A program made the translations under genes and the position numbers. A stretch of 64,000 bases of DNA, taken from Dyadobacter sp. 50-39 (GTDB taxonomy: Bacteria; Bacteroidota; Bacteroidia; Cytophagales; Spirosomataceae). Under the pieces are notes generated by a model. The model worked only from the letters and a program-made list of their open reading frames with translations, did not search any database and was not told the DNA's origin. This document shows positions 1 to 9,262 of the stretch, in pieces; the stretch's first letter is position 1, and each line of letters starts with the position of its first letter. The stretch lies in the NCBI GenBank assembly GCA_001898145.1, contig MKSR01000013.1, positions 1 to 64,000 on the forward strand, written 5' to 3'.

Positions 1-316
1 AAGAACGTTGCTTCGGCTTCCCGAAACTCGTGGCCCTGATCGTTTTCAGTGCCGTTGTTCCCGATTGGGAGTGCAAAAGTGGGAGGTTATTTTTTTAAAT
101 GCAAGCAACAGATGCAAATATTTTCAAAATTTTTTGCCCGATTTCACCTAACCAATTGATAGAGAAATAGGTAATCCACTAAAAAATTTCGAGTTTTTTC
201 GCCATCAATTCCAGCCCTGTTTCAAGCGGCGTGAAACCGATTCCAACGCGTCCAACTTTTCCATTTATTAATACAACACAAAGCTGCAATGCATTACAGA
301 AGCGAACTCCCGAAAA
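1..316. other. left-edge intergenic stretch
   Basis: No convincing gene. One forward frame stays open from the left edge to a TAA at 96-98, so the last 31 codons of a gene entering from the left cannot be excluded, but the translation matches no family I know. The middle is A/T-rich with poly-T and poly-A runs. The stretch lies downstream of nrdA, beyond its terminator. Confidence 0.4.
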
Positions 317-354
317 CGAAAGAGGTGCCCGACCTACGGTCAGACACCTCTTCG
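317..354 (-). terminator. rho-independent terminator of nrdA
   Basis: Inverted repeat with outer arms at 317-327 and 345-354 (one bulged A) and an inner GACC/GGTC stem. On the minus strand it is followed by a T-rich tail (TTTCGTTTTC). It begins about 20 bp after the nrdA stop codon, the expected position. Confidence 0.7.
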
Positions 355-375
355 CTATTGCGATTTTAACCTTGA

Positions 376-2820
376 TTACGATCCACAAGCCTCGCATCCT
401 TCCGGATCGTCGAGGGAGCATTGCATGTCGGAGCGATTATCACGCGGCGCTACCGGCTTAGCGTGCTCCTCCGCGTATTGCACGTAGTTGAGCTCCTTTT
501 CTGCCACCACGGCGGTTGCAGGTTCGAGTTGCGGCTCGGCCTGTTTGCTCACGGTGAATTGTACCGGATCGGAAGCCGCGCGGGTACGGAGATAATACAT
601 ACCGGTTTTGAGGCCCTTTTTCCATGCATAGAAGTGCATGGATGTCAATTTACCGAAGTTCGCTTCTTCCATGAAGATATTCAGCGATTGCGACTGGCAA
701 ATATAAGCTCCTCGATCCGCCGACATATCGAGCAGGCTACGCTGCTTGATCTCCCATGCTGTCTTATAGAGGTCCTTGATGTTTTGCGGAATGTTTGGAA
801 TCGCCTGAACAGATCCGCTGGCGCGAACGAGGTTGTTCTTCATTTCCTCACTCCACAATCCTAATCTTACAAGATCTTTGAGGAGATATTTATTCACCAC
901 CACAAATTCACCAGACAATACCCTTCTTACATATATATTGGATGTGAACGGCTCGAAACATTCGTTGTTGCCGAGTATCTGGCTGGTAGAGGCGGTCGGC
1001 ATCGGCGCGAGGAGCAACGAGTTGCGCACACCGTTTTGTACCACTTCTTTTCGCAGCTTCTCCCAGTTCCAGCGCTTGCTTTCCGGTGTTACACCCCACA
1101 TATCAAACTGGAATATCCCCTGCGAGATCGGGCTGCCTGCCCAGGTTTCGTACGGGCCGTGCTGCATAGCAAGCTCCATAGAAGCTTCCATCGATCCGTA
1201 ATAGATCGTTTCGAAAATGTCTTTGTTCAGCTGGCGCGCCTCGTCGGAGTCGAATGGCATGCGCATCATACAGAATGCATCGGCCAGGCCTTGCACGCCG
1301 ATACCGATCGGACGGTGGCGTTTATTGCTCTTCTCGGCTTCGGGTACCGGATAGAAGTTCAGGTCGATGATCTTGTTCAGGTTGCGCGTCACCACTTTCG
1401 TGATCTCGTACAACTTCTTGTGATCGAAATGCATGAAGCCATCCGCGCCTTGCTCTACGAATTTCGGCAATGCAATGGAAGCGAGGTTACAAACCGCTAC
1501 TTCGTCGGGAGCAGTGTATTCAATGATCTCGGTACAAAGGTTGGAAGACTTAATGGTACCCAGGTTTTGCTGGTTGGACTTGCTGTTCGCATGGTCCTTA
1601 TACAACATGTATGGCGTACCTGTCTCGATCTGCGACTCCATGATCGCGAACCACAGGTCTTGCGCCTTGATCGTCTTGCGCGCTTTGCCTTCGCGCTCGT
1701 ATTGCTCATACAGTTTTTCGAACTCCTCGCTGTGCGTATCCGCCAGGCCAGGGCATTCGTGCGGGCAGAAGAGCGACCAGGTGTCGTTCGCCTCCACGCG
1801 CTTCATGAACAAATCCGGAATCCACAATGCATAGAAAAGGTCGCGTGCACGTTGCTCTTCTTTTCCATGGTTCTTTTTCAAATCCAGGAAGTCGAAGATA
1901 TCCGAATGCCATGGCTCTATATAGATAGCAAAAGAACCTTTACGTTTGCCGCCTCCCTGATCCACATAACGCGCCGTGTCGTTGAACACGCGGAGCATCG
2001 GAACGATACCGTTCGATTGTCCATTAGTTCCTTTAATATAAGTACCTGTCGCGCGGACGTCGTGAATGCTCAAACCGATACCCCCGGCCGACTGCGAAAT
2101 CAATGCGCAGTTTTTAAGCGTATCATAAATACCATTGATGCTGTCCTCCTTCATCGTAAGCAGGAAGCACGACGACATTTGCGGCTTTGGTGTACCTGCG
2201 TTGAACAACGTAGGCGTGGCGTGGGTAAACCATTTTTCCGAAAGCAAATGATACGTTTCGATCGCCGACTGCACGTCTTCCTGGTGGATACCAATCGCTA
2301 CGCGCATGAGCATATGTTGCGGGCGCTCGACAATTTTCCCTTCAACTTTCAGTAAATACGACTTTTCGAGGGTTTTATAGCCGAAATAATCGTAGGAATA
2401 GTCGCGGTCATATATAATAGTAGAGTCAAGCAGCGATGCATTCTGGCGAATTACCTCGTAAACCTCGCGGGAGATCAGCGATGCGCTTTCACCAGTTTTG
2501 GAATCTATATATGTGTAAAGACGCTTCATTGTAGCCGAAAACGACTTCAATGTGTTCTTGTGAAGGTTTGAGATAGCGACACGGGCAGCCAGGATTGCAT
2601 AATCAGGGTGCTTGGTAGTCATGGAGGCTGCGGTTTCGGCAGCGAGGTTGTCCAGCTCGGCGGTGGTAACACCATCGTAAATACCGGAAACAACCTTCTT
2701 GGCTACTTCCACGGGCTGAACATATGCGGCGTCCAGGCCGTAGCTCAATTTCTCAATGCGGGCAGTCACCTTGTCGAATTTCACGGATTCGCGGCGACCG
2801 TCACGCTTTATGACATACAT
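376..2820 (-). CDS. nrdA: ribonucleoside-diphosphate reductase, alpha (R1) subunit, class I
   Basis: Large catalytic subunit of aerobic ribonucleotide reductase, which reduces ribonucleoside diphosphates to deoxynucleotides for DNA synthesis, working with NrdB. The 814-residue protein opens with an ATP-cone ([11 protein letters not shown], first ~90 residues). The active-site cysteines lie in SSCFLL, SNLCTEI and VAVCNLASI, the radical-transfer tyrosine pair in TGMYYLRTR, and the redox pair in the C-terminal CEACGS. Motif wording and the tail resemble eukaryotic RRM1 more than E. coli NrdA. I chose the ATG at 2820 because the family starts at MYVI; an ATG two codons upstream (2826) is equally possible, and a longer frame to 2889 adds only unconserved residues. 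nrdB is about 27 kb away at 30153, so the two subunits are not in one operon. A terminator follows. Confidence 0.96.
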   Translation of the reverse strand: MYVIKRDGRRESVKFDKVTARIEKLSYGLDAAYVQPVEVAKKVVSGIYDGVTTAELDNLAAETAASMTTKHPDYAILAARVAISNLHKNTLKSFSATMKRLYTYIDSKTGESASLISREVYEVIRQNASLLDSTIIYDRDYSYDYFGYKTLEKSYLLKVEGKIVERPQHMLMRVAIGIHQEDVQSAIETYHLLSEKWFTHATPTLFNAGTPKPQMSSCFLLTMKEDSINGIYDTLKNCALISQSAGGIGLSIHDVRATGTYIKGTNGQSNGIVPMLRVFNDTARYVDQGGGKRKGSFAIYIEPWHSDIFDFLDLKKNHGKEEQRARDLFYALWIPDLFMKRVEANDTWSLFCPHECPGLADTHSEEFEKLYEQYEREGKARKTIKAQDLWFAIMESQIETGTPYMLYKDHANSKSNQQNLGTIKSSNLCTEIIEYTAPDEVAVCNLASIALPKFVEQGADGFMHFDHKKLYEITKVVTRNLNKIIDLNFYPVPEAEKSNKRHRPIGIGVQGLADAFCMMRMPFDSDEARQLNKDIFETIYYGSMEASMELAMQHGPYETWAGSPISQGIFQFDMWGVTPESKRWNWEKLRKEVVQNGVRNSLLLAPMPTASTSQILGNNECFEPFTSNIYVRRVLSGEFVVVNKYLLKDLVRLGLWSEEMKNNLVRASGSVQAIPNIPQNIKDLYKTAWEIKQRSLLDMSADRGAYICQSQSLNIFMEEANFGKLTSMHFYAWKKGLKTGMYYLRTRAASDPVQFTVSKQAEPQLEPATAVVAEKELNYVQYAEEHAKPVAPRDNRSDMQCSLDDPEGCEACGS

Positions 2821-2826
2821 AGACAT

Positions 2827-3245
2827 AGAATGTGGTGTTTGATAGAACGTTAGTGATGTATATTCTTGGGATTTTACTCGAAGGTGCACTCAAAAATCTC
2901 TTGAAATAACATTAAATTAATCACAAACACAATCAGTAATTTAACCTGAAAACCGGCATTACCGACATAATCCAAATTACTAAATTGTTAAGAAACTAGT
3001 AGCTAGTTATTTACAGAAATTTGAATCTGAGAAAATTTTTTCACGAAAACAGGATTCAAAAATTTGCAAACATTTTTCAAATTTTTTTTTCGCTATAAAT
3101 TCTTCAACAATATTCTACGATCTGAAAATCAATCAATTACAACACTACATTTATTTAGAAATAATCTAAACTTGTAAACTTTCCAGGAAGTAGAAATATT
3201 GCAATAGCATAAATTTTCAACTAACAGACGCTAAATGATATAATT
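2827..3245. other. divergent intergenic region, AT-rich
   Basis: About 420 bp between the divergently transcribed nrdA and the exported TIM-barrel gene, very A/T-rich. It has a perfect 6-3-6 dyad at 2994-3008 (AACTAG-TAG-CTAGTT), which may be an operator. I found no clear TAnnTTTG promoter for either gene, no convincing small ORF and no NrdR-box pair. Confidence 0.35.
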
Positions 3246-4157
3246 ATGAGCACAATTATCGAACAGGCTGACCGCCGTACCTTCCTCAAAACGACCTCAG
3301 GAATGATAGCTGGTCTTGCACTAGGCGGAAGCCTTACCGAGACTATGGCCAGGGCTGCTGAAAACACGGCTTACAGCATTCCGCTAGGTGTGTATGCGGC
3401 CTATGACAAAGCCGACTTTTTGCGTAAATCAGGGTGTGCATATATAGAAGAATCTGTGGCAGGCTTCCTCATTCCGGAAGGCGGCGATGCCGGTTATGAG
3501 CAAAACCTTCAACAACTCAAAACCGAACATTTCCCCATCAAGTCCTATGTGATCCTGCTACCGGCAAGCCTTAAAACACTTGGCCCTGAGGCAAATCACG
3601 AGGCTATCCTTCAAAGGACGGAAACCGTCCTGAAACGTGCCAAGGAATGTGGCTCACAGTTTGTGGTATTTGGTAGTGGTGCTTCAAGAATCATACCCGA
3701 AGGTTTCGATCGTGCAAAGGCAAAAGCCCAGCACATTGAATTGACCCAAAAAATGGCACCGATAGCCGAAAAATACGGCGTTACCATCGCAGTAGAGCCG
3801 CTGAACCGCGGGGAAACCAACTTCATCAACAGCCTGGCCGAGGGTGTCGAGATCGTAGATGCCGTCAAAAGCCCGCGCGTGAAGCTGCTTTGCGACATAT
3901 ATCATATGCTAAAGGAGGACGAGCCGGCATCCGAGATCGTCAAGTATGGCAAACACATCGTGCATTGCCACATCGCAGAGAAAGAAAAACGCACGCCGCC
4001 GGGTGTGAAGGGCGACGACTTCAGGGCTTACCTGGCCGCATTGAAGAAAATCGGCTACAAAGGTGGATTATCGATCGAATGCTTCGTGTATACCGATTTT
4101 GAGAAAGAGGCAAAACGAGGCGTAGAAGTGCTCAAACAGCAACTGAGTGAAGTCTAG
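3246..4157 (+). CDS. Tat-exported sugar isomerase/epimerase-like TIM-barrel protein
   Basis: 303 residues of the xylose isomerase-like TIM-barrel superfamily (hydroxypyruvate isomerase / AP endonuclease 2 fold). The N-terminus has a twin-arginine signal (RRTFLK at residues 10-15, then a hydrophobic glycine-rich helix), so export as a folded metalloprotein is likely. Candidate metal ligands sit in the expected order: Glu in AVEPLNRG, Asp in LCDIYHM, His in VHCHIAEKE and Glu in SIECF. The substrate cannot be read from sequence; hydroxypyruvate/tartronate semialdehyde or a ketose is possible. It stands alone on the plus strand with no pathway partner nearby, and no terminator is evident before the rpmE2 promoter. 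Confidence 0.85.
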   Translation: MSTIIEQADRRTFLKTTSGMIAGLALGGSLTETMARAAENTAYSIPLGVYAAYDKADFLRKSGCAYIEESVAGFLIPEGGDAGYEQNLQQLKTEHFPIKSYVILLPASLKTLGPEANHEAILQRTETVLKRAKECGSQFVVFGSGASRIIPEGFDRAKAKAQHIELTQKMAPIAEKYGVTIAVEPLNRGETNFINSLAEGVEIVDAVKSPRVKLLCDIYHMLKEDEPASEIVKYGKHIVHCHIAEKEKRTPPGVKGDDFRAYLAALKKIGYKGGLSIECFVYTDFEKEAKRGVEVLKQQLSEV

Positions 4158-4211
4158 GACATCAATTTTAGCTGTATTGCATTAATATTAAAAAAGATAG
4201 CGTTTCAATGC

Positions 4212-4242
4212 TTGATTTACAAATCAGGATTTTTTACTTTTG
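4212..4242 (+). promoter_or_regulatory. Bacteroidetes-type promoter of rpmE2
   Basis: TTG at 4212-4214, a 20-bp spacer, then TACTTTTG at 4235-4242, an exact TAnnTTTG -7 element. Transcription would start near 4248, giving a leader of about 40 nt. The spacer starts with a short dyad, GATTTacAAATC. Confidence 0.6.
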
Positions 4243-4287
4243 CAATCCTTTTGGAAATCGTATAGAAACAAATAATAGCATATACCA

Positions 4288-4530
4288 ATGAAAAAAGATA
4301 TTCATCCCAATTACAGAGAAGTAGTTTTCTGGGATCTATCAAGCGACTTTAAATTCATTACTCGCTCTACCATAGACACTAACGAGACTATCACCTGGGA
4401 AGACGGCAAAACTTACCCTGTGTACAAAGTCGAGGTTTCGTCTCAGTCTCACCCTTTCTACACTGGTAAAAACGTACTGGTTGACACAGCTGGTCGCGTT
4501 GACAAGTTCAGAAAGCGTTACGGAAAATAA
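4288..4530 (+). CDS. rpmE2: 50S ribosomal protein L31, type B
   Basis: 80-residue large-subunit ribosomal protein. The start [14 protein letters not shown] and the end [10 protein letters not shown] are diagnostic for L31. It lacks the CxxC zinc-ribbon cysteines of the zinc-containing L31, which identifies the zinc-independent type B form. It is monocistronic, with its own promoter and a strong terminator. In organisms carrying both L31 types, type B is often induced by zinc shortage; whether a second L31 exists here lies outside the window. Confidence 0.96.
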   Translation: MKKDIHPNYREVVFWDLSSDFKFITRSTIDTNETITWEDGKTYPVYKVEVSSQSHPFYTGKNVLVDTAGRVDKFRKRYGK

Positions 4531-4589
4531 GCGACGCATGGACTTTTCCTGCGTGGTCGAACACAGCAAGGAAATGAAAAAATACTGTG

Positions 4590-4631
4590 GCAGTCTCCCG
4601 ACAAATATGCTCGGGAGACTGCTTCTTTTTT
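4590..4631 (+). terminator. rho-independent terminator of rpmE2
   Basis: Perfect 12-bp stem (4590-4601 with 4611-4622), 9-nt loop, followed by a run of seven T. It begins 60 bp after the rpmE2 stop. Confidence 0.9.
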
Positions 4632-4683
4632 TGCCGTAACCAATAAAATGCCCGAACTTTGGCAGGCACATACGCTTTGATTT

Positions 4684-5877
4684 ATGCCCAGTACCATTCT
4701 GTTCGACGATCCCAAGATTAGAGTCCAGCTATTACCTTTCACATACACAAGACCTGTGGCCGGCATCCGGTGCGGCATTCACACCCTGGCCGAAAAGTGG
4801 GCCGACAGGTGCCACACCACGGTCTCGTTCCAGACGGAAGCCTATCTGTCGACCAAATTCCCGCAGCACTCTTCCGATGACAACCTGTATATCAACGGCG
4901 CCTTATGCCCGGACGAACATTTAGCAGGTTTAGTGAAGGGATTACCGTACGGCAATGCGCTGGTTTCGCCGCAAGGAGAAATCCTGGCCGTCCGTACCCA
5001 TGCATCCTGGAATGCTTCGGAAGGTTTGAATGGGCTCTCGGCCGTGACTTACGAAGAGCCGTTTACGATGATCCGCAACGTCTGGGATATTTTCGGCCAG
5101 AATGGTGCGCAGATCAAAACCGATTACGAACGCATTGTTTCGGTCCGTAAATCGGCAGCCATTACCGACCCTTTCACGCATTGCTATAAACCCGAGCAAA
5201 TATTTATTGAAGAAGGCGCGGTGATCAAAGCTTCGGTACTTAATGCGGAGAACGGACCCATTTACATCGGCAAGAATGCATTGATCCAGGAAGGTTCGAT
5301 GATTCAGGGGCCATTTGCAATTTGCGAAAACGGCGTACTGGCACAGGGAACCAAGATCCGGCCGAACACAACCGTCGGACCATCGTCCAAAGTCGGCGGG
5401 GAAGTGAGCAATTGCGTTGTGCTCGGGTACAGCAACAAGGGCCATGACGGCTACCTGGGCAATTCTGTGCTGGGTGAATGGTGCAACCTCGGGGCCAATA
5501 CCAATAATTCCAACCTCAAAAACGACCATTCCAACGTTAAGCTGCACAGCTATGCCACGCATGCGCTGGCCGACACGGGCTTGATCTTTTGCGGCCTCAT
5601 GATGGGCGACTATTCCAAGGCAGGAATTTCGACTATGTTCAACACTGGGACGGTCGTCGGCGTAAGTGTGAATGTATTCGGTGCGGGATTCCAGGCCAAA
5701 CACGTACCTTCGTTCTCCTGGGGCGGCGCGGCCGAGGGCTACTGTGAATATCGTTTCGATAAGGCGGTGGCAGTGGCTAAGGACACAGTGAACCGGCGCG
5801 GCATTGCATTTGACGAAACAGAAGAAGGTATCATGCGTGCTGTTTTTGAAAATACCCAGCACCAGCGCGCCGATTAG
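4684..5877 (+). CDS. GlmU-like sugar nucleotidyltransferase/acyltransferase (Bacteroidetes type)
   Basis: 397 residues. The N-terminus (ILFDDPKIRVQLLPFTYTRP) and the left-handed beta-helix hexapeptide C-terminal half match the alternative GlmU-like family of Bacteroidetes, thought to act in UDP-N-acetylglucosamine synthesis, that is uridylyl transfer and/or acetylation of glucosamine-1-phosphate. The N-terminal half lacks the canonical GxGTRM nucleotide-binding loop of standard GlmU, so the nucleotidyltransferase activity is less certain than the acyltransferase fold. The repeat region, from about residue 170 to 350, includes SNCVVLGYSNKGHDGYLG and TNNSNLKNDHSNVKLH. holB begins 32 bp downstream and is probably cotranscribed. 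Confidence 0.8.
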   Translation: MPSTILFDDPKIRVQLLPFTYTRPVAGIRCGIHTLAEKWADRCHTTVSFQTEAYLSTKFPQHSSDDNLYINGALCPDEHLAGLVKGLPYGNALVSPQGEILAVRTHASWNASEGLNGLSAVTYEEPFTMIRNVWDIFGQNGAQIKTDYERIVSVRKSAAITDPFTHCYKPEQIFIEEGAVIKASVLNAENGPIYIGKNALIQEGSMIQGPFAICENGVLAQGTKIRPNTTVGPSSKVGGEVSNCVVLGYSNKGHDGYLGNSVLGEWCNLGANTNNSNLKNDHSNVKLHSYATHALADTGLIFCGLMMGDYSKAGISTMFNTGTVVGVSVNVFGAGFQAKHVPSFSWGGAAEGYCEYRFDKAVAVAKDTVNRRGIAFDETEEGIMRAVFENTQHQRAD

Positions 5878-5909
5878 GCATTTTACCCATTTCATAATTG
5901 ATTTAAATC

Positions 5910-7028
5910 GTGCTTTTCAGAGATATTCCGGGACTTGACAATATCAAAGCGACATTGCGGCGCTCGGTCCGGAACAGCCACCTGGCTCATGCCCAGCTTT
6001 TCGATTATCCGACGGGTGGCGCGGGCCTGGCGATGGCGATGGCATTCTCTACCTATATTAACTGTGAAAACCGGAGTGAGGAAGATGCTTGCGGCACCTG
6101 CGCGTCCTGCGCGAAAATGAGCAAGCTCATCCACCCCGATTTTCACTTTATCTTCCCCATTGCCACTTCCAAAAAAGTCGATGGTAAAAACAGCGAGGCA
6201 TTCCTGCCGCTGTGGCGATCCTTTCTATTGGAAAACCCCTACCGCATCCTCCCCGACTGGCTCGACCACATCGGAGCAGACAACAAGCAGGGTAACATTT
6301 CGGTGGAAGAGGCCCGCGGGATTTTGCGGAAATTATCGGTGAAAGCTTACGAAGGAGAATACAAAATCCTGCTGATCTGGAAGGCCGATATTATGAATGC
6401 GGCATCTTCCAACGCGATTTTGAAGATACTCGAAGAACCACCAGAGAAAACTTTGTTCCTCTTGGTAAGTGATCAGTCCGATAAATTACTGACCACAATC
6501 ATCTCGCGGACACAGCGCATTACCATTCCGGCATTCACCGACGCCGAAATAAAGTCCTTCCTGAAAAAGCAGGACATAACCGACGCCATAGCCAACCAGG
6601 TAGCATTCCTGTCCGACGGCAACCTGGCCGAGGCTTTGAAACTCGTTCAGGAAGAGCAGGATGACCGCTCGGCATGGTTTGCCGACTGGATGCGGTCGTC
6701 GTACAAATTTGATGTGGCGCATTTGGTAAAACTGGCCGATAACTACGACGTGATGAGCAAGGAAAAGCAGAAAGGCCTGCTCGAATATGCATTGCGGCTG
6801 TTCAGGGACATGCTCGTATGGAGCCACGGCGCGGGCGAGCTTTTGCGCGTTCCGCAGGAAGAGCTTACATTCGTGCAGAATTTTTCCAAAACTGTCAATT
6901 TTGAGTCGCTGGAAAGGATGATCGGGGAAGTGAATACGGCCTATTACCACATTGAGCGCAATGTAAGGGCCAAAATGGTGTTTCTGGACCTGTCTCTGAC
7001 GGTCGCCCAGTTTTTCCAGCGCAGATGA
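5910..7028 (+). CDS. holB: DNA polymerase III clamp-loader subunit delta'
   Basis: 372 residues. Delta' is a structural subunit of the clamp loader that places the beta sliding clamp on DNA. The start FRDIPGLDNIKATLRRSV, the zinc-module cysteines in the CENRSEEDACGTCASCAK region (about 49-66) and the SSNAILKILEEPPEKTLFLL block are characteristic of the family. The P-loop region reads YPTGGAGLAMA without the Walker lysine, which is normal for non-ATPase delta'. The start is GTG: an in-frame TAA lies two codons upstream, leaving no alternative. The stop overlaps the next gene's start (ATGA). Confidence 0.92.
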   Translation: MLFRDIPGLDNIKATLRRSVRNSHLAHAQLFDYPTGGAGLAMAMAFSTYINCENRSEEDACGTCASCAKMSKLIHPDFHFIFPIATSKKVDGKNSEAFLPLWRSFLLENPYRILPDWLDHIGADNKQGNISVEEARGILRKLSVKAYEGEYKILLIWKADIMNAASSNAILKILEEPPEKTLFLLVSDQSDKLLTTIISRTQRITIPAFTDAEIKSFLKKQDITDAIANQVAFLSDGNLAEALKLVQEEQDDRSAWFADWMRSSYKFDVAHLVKLADNYDVMSKEKQKGLLEYALRLFRDMLVWSHGAGELLRVPQEELTFVQNFSKTVNFESLERMIGEVNTAYYHIERNVRAKMVFLDLSLTVAQFFQRR

Positions 7029-7495
7029 AACGTCCACTGGAAATCATCGGCGCGACCGATATAGCGGACCTGCCGGAGCTCGGCTGGCATAATGTGCCGG
7101 TCCGTGTGGATTCCGGAGCGGCCACGTCGGCCATCCACTGTTCCCGCGTGAAACTGGTGGACAAAGAAGCGGGCAAGGAGCTCCACGTTTACCTCGACGC
7201 CAAGCGCGGGGCACCTCAACATTTCTTTATAGTAACTGATTTCAAGGAAACCATAATCCGGAATTCTTTCGGGAAGGAAGAGAAACGGTTTGTGATCAAG
7301 ACACCAATCAGGCTTTTCGGCCGGAAAATACGTACCGAATTTTCGCTGGCCAACCGGCAGAAAATGAGTTACCCCATACTACTCGGGCGGAAACTGCTCA
7401 AAAACAGGTTTATAGTGGACGTATCCAAAAAAAACCTGTCGGCAGCAAGGCATTCGCCGGCACCAACTCGTTCCCCAAAACTACCTCAGAACTAA
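7025..7495 (+). CDS. retropepsin-like putative ATP-dependent zinc protease (RimB-like)
   Basis: 156 residues of the Zn_protease family (PF05618), which has a retropepsin-like fold. [12 protein letters not shown] (about 27-38) carries the aspartic-protease DSGA signature, and [10 protein letters not shown] (about 118-127) is the second conserved block. Family members are typically found beside rimK; in Pseudomonas the RimB protein works with RimK in glutamylation of ribosomal protein S6. Here it overlaps holB by 4 nt and precedes rimK by 56 bp. The basic/proline-rich last ~20 residues look unconserved. Its protease activity in this organism is inference. Confidence 0.82.
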   Translation: MKRPLEIIGATDIADLPELGWHNVPVRVDSGAATSAIHCSRVKLVDKEAGKELHVYLDAKRGAPQHFFIVTDFKETIIRNSFGKEEKRFVIKTPIRLFGRKIRTEFSLANRQKMSYPILLGRKLLKNRFIVDVSKKNLSAARHSPAPTRSPKLPQN

Positions 7496-7551
7496 ACCCA
7501 CAGGGAGGACTACGCGCCTGCCCAACCTCCACATTTTCTAAAAACATTTTT

Positions 7552-8454
7552 ATGAAAATCGCCGTATTATCCACCAATCCGGACCTGTATTCAACCAGGC
7601 GTCTGGTGGAGGCAATCAAACAAAAGGGACACGAAGCGGTTGTGATCGACCACGTCAAATGCTTTGTCATGATCGAGGGCGGCAAGCCGACGGTCGTTTA
7701 CAAAGGCAAGCCTATTACCGGCATCGATGCCGCCATTCCCCGCATTGGAACATCCGTAAATGCATTCGGCTGCGCGGTAGTACGCCAGCTCGAACTGATG
7801 AAGATATTCACGACCGTCAAATCGCAGGCCATTCTGCGCTCGCGCGACAAGCTGCGTAGCATGCAGGTGCTCGCCAAGGCCGGTATCGATATCCCAAAGA
7901 CCGTTTTTGCTAAAAGCCCTTCGCAAGTCAATGAATTGATCCATATGGTAGGCGGTCCGCCGGTGATCATCAAACTGCTGGAAGGCACACAGGGTGTAGG
8001 CGTAGTACTGGCTGAGACAATCAAAGCGGCGAAGTCAACCATCGAGGCATTCTATGGCTTACGGGCCAACTTCTTGATCCAGGAATACGTGGCCGAATCC
8101 AAAGGAGCCGATATCCGTGCATTTGTAATAGGTAACAAGGTGATTGCCGCCATGAAACGCCAGGGCGCCGAGGGCGACTTCCGCTCCAACCTCCACCGGG
8201 GCGGCTCAGGCTGCATGATCGAACTCACGCCGGAGGAAGAGCATACGGCCATTGCGGCAGCAAAAGCATTGGGCGTAAAAATCGCCGGTGTGGACATGCT
8301 GCAATCCGCACGCGGGCCGCTGGTCATGGAAGTCAATTCCTCGCCGGGTTTGAGAGGCATCGAAGAAGTGAGCGGCATAGACATCGCATCGCTGATCGTA
8401 GCTTACATTGAAGACAAGATCGTGACCGACGAAGGGGATACGGTTGGGGTTTGA
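7552..8454 (+). CDS. rimK: ribosomal protein S6 glutamate ligase-like ATP-grasp enzyme
   Basis: 300 residues, the same length as E. coli RimK. This ATP-grasp ligase adds glutamates to the C-terminus of ribosomal protein S6 and can make poly-glutamate. The start [20 protein letters not shown], the [19 protein letters not shown] block, the ATP-grasp core [18 protein letters not shown] (about 137-154), DIRAFVIG and the metal-binding [12 protein letters not shown] (about 261-272) all match. It follows the RimB-like protease, a recurrent pairing. The target residue on S6 cannot be verified because rpsF is not in the window. Confidence 0.93.
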   Translation: MKIAVLSTNPDLYSTRRLVEAIKQKGHEAVVIDHVKCFVMIEGGKPTVVYKGKPITGIDAAIPRIGTSVNAFGCAVVRQLELMKIFTTVKSQAILRSRDKLRSMQVLAKAGIDIPKTVFAKSPSQVNELIHMVGGPPVIIKLLEGTQGVGVVLAETIKAAKSTIEAFYGLRANFLIQEYVAESKGADIRAFVIGNKVIAAMKRQGAEGDFRSNLHRGGSGCMIELTPEEEHTAIAAAKALGVKIAGVDMLQSARGPLVMEVNSSPGLRGIEEVSGIDIASLIVAYIEDKIVTDEGDTVGV

Positions 8455-8539
8455 CAATATTTTAACTGTAACTCCATACCTTCGTCGTGCAAACAATGCT
8501 CAAAACTGCATTCGTCAACGTTCCATCAGAAATAACGTA

Positions 8540-8568
8540 ACCAAAATGGTAACAATCCTTTATCTTTG
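8540..8568 (+). promoter_or_regulatory. promoter and possible operator of higBA
   Basis: TATCTTTG at 8561-8568 is an exact TAnnTTTG -7 element. Its last base is only 8 nt before the higB ATG, so the mRNA would be leaderless or nearly so. No good -33 TTG is visible. A short dyad ACCA-AAA-TGGT at 8540-8550 sits where an autorepressor could bind. Confidence 0.5.
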
Positions 8569-8576
8569 TTGGAACG

Positions 8577-8894
8577 ATGCGAATCATTGCTATGCAGACA
8601 CTACGAAGTTACATCAAAGTGTATCCAAAGGCAGAGCAATCACTACTGGCCTGGAACCAGGAGGTGGAATCGGCTTGTTGGGACTCGCCAAATGTTTTGA
8701 AGTTACAATATGGAAATGCTTCGGTAATAAGCCAGAAACGGGTGGTGTTCAACCTTCACGGGAACCATTACAGGCTGATCGTTGATATTGAATACAGGCT
8801 TAAAATTGTATTCGTGGTATGGTTCGGGTCGCATACTGAATATGATAAGATTGACGCAAGAACCATTCCCTATGATCGGACCAATCAAAAATAA
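8577..8894 (+). CDS. higB: HigB-family mRNA interferase toxin (type II toxin-antitoxin)
   Basis: 105 residues. The start MRIIAMQTLRSYIKVYPKAE and the C-terminal block WFGSHTEYDKIDARTI are the two ends of the HigB_toxin family (RelE-like fold), which cuts translated mRNA at the ribosome. Gene order is toxin first, then antitoxin, with a 53-nt overlap, as in HigBA systems. The upstream ATGs in this area are in another frame; MRII is the family start. Compare the decayed copy of the same C-terminal block at 55153-55236. Confidence 0.9.
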   Translation: MRIIAMQTLRSYIKVYPKAEQSLLAWNQEVESACWDSPNVLKLQYGNASVISQKRVVFNLHGNHYRLIVDIEYRLKIVFVVWFGSHTEYDKIDARTIPYDRTNQK

Positions 8895-9231
8895 CGAACA
8901 ATACGAGCACTATCTCGCACGCATTTACGAGCTGATGCAAGCTGAAATCTCGCAAGATTCAAAGGAGTCGGACGAGCTGGAAGTGCTTTCTATACTGGTA
9001 AAGGACTATGAAAATGTACATTTTCCAATCCCTAAACCAAGTCCGTTGGAAGCGATCCGTTTTCGGTTGGAGCAGATGGGCATATCTGAGAAAGAGCTTT
9101 CCGAAATTCTGGGCTATCGGTCCCGAAAATCAGAAATCCTTTCAGGGAAACGGAAATTGAATTTGAGTATGATTCGCCGGTTGAATGAAAAACTCCACAT
9201 CCCAGCGGAAATTTTAATACAGGCCTACTGA
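8842..9231 (+). CDS. higA: HigA-family antitoxin with helix-turn-helix
   Basis: 129 residues if started at the ATG at 8842; an ATG at 8872 (MIGPIKNNEQYEHYLARIYE) matches the usual HigA start even better. The N-terminal part, PIKNNEQYEHYLARIYELM up to LVKDYE, is the toxin-neutralising and dimerisation segment. The C-terminal part (MGISEKELSEILGYRSRKSE, then LSMIRRLNEKLHIPAEIL) is an XRE-type helix-turn-helix for autoregulation. It overlaps higB. hemC follows after only 31 bp with no terminator, so read-through into hemC is possible. Confidence 0.9.
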   Translation: MIRLTQEPFPMIGPIKNNEQYEHYLARIYELMQAEISQDSKESDELEVLSILVKDYENVHFPIPKPSPLEAIRFRLEQMGISEKELSEILGYRSRKSEILSGKRKLNLSMIRRLNEKLHIPAEILIQAY

Positions 9232-9262
9232 TATAACAAGGCCGAACACTGTACTAATTACC

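Noticed and set aside
3-98. Partial gene entering from the left edge
   Set aside because: Open for 31 codons but without a recognisable family; too short to call.
1036-2355. Long plus-strand open frame (439 codons) opposite nrdA
   Set aside because: It is the antisense of a strongly conserved gene; the translation has no domain pattern and is His/Arg-rich as antisense frames often are in this composition.
4942-5895. Minus-strand frame of 317 codons opposite the GlmU-like gene
   Set aside because: Shadow of the hexapeptide-repeat coding sequence; no family resemblance.
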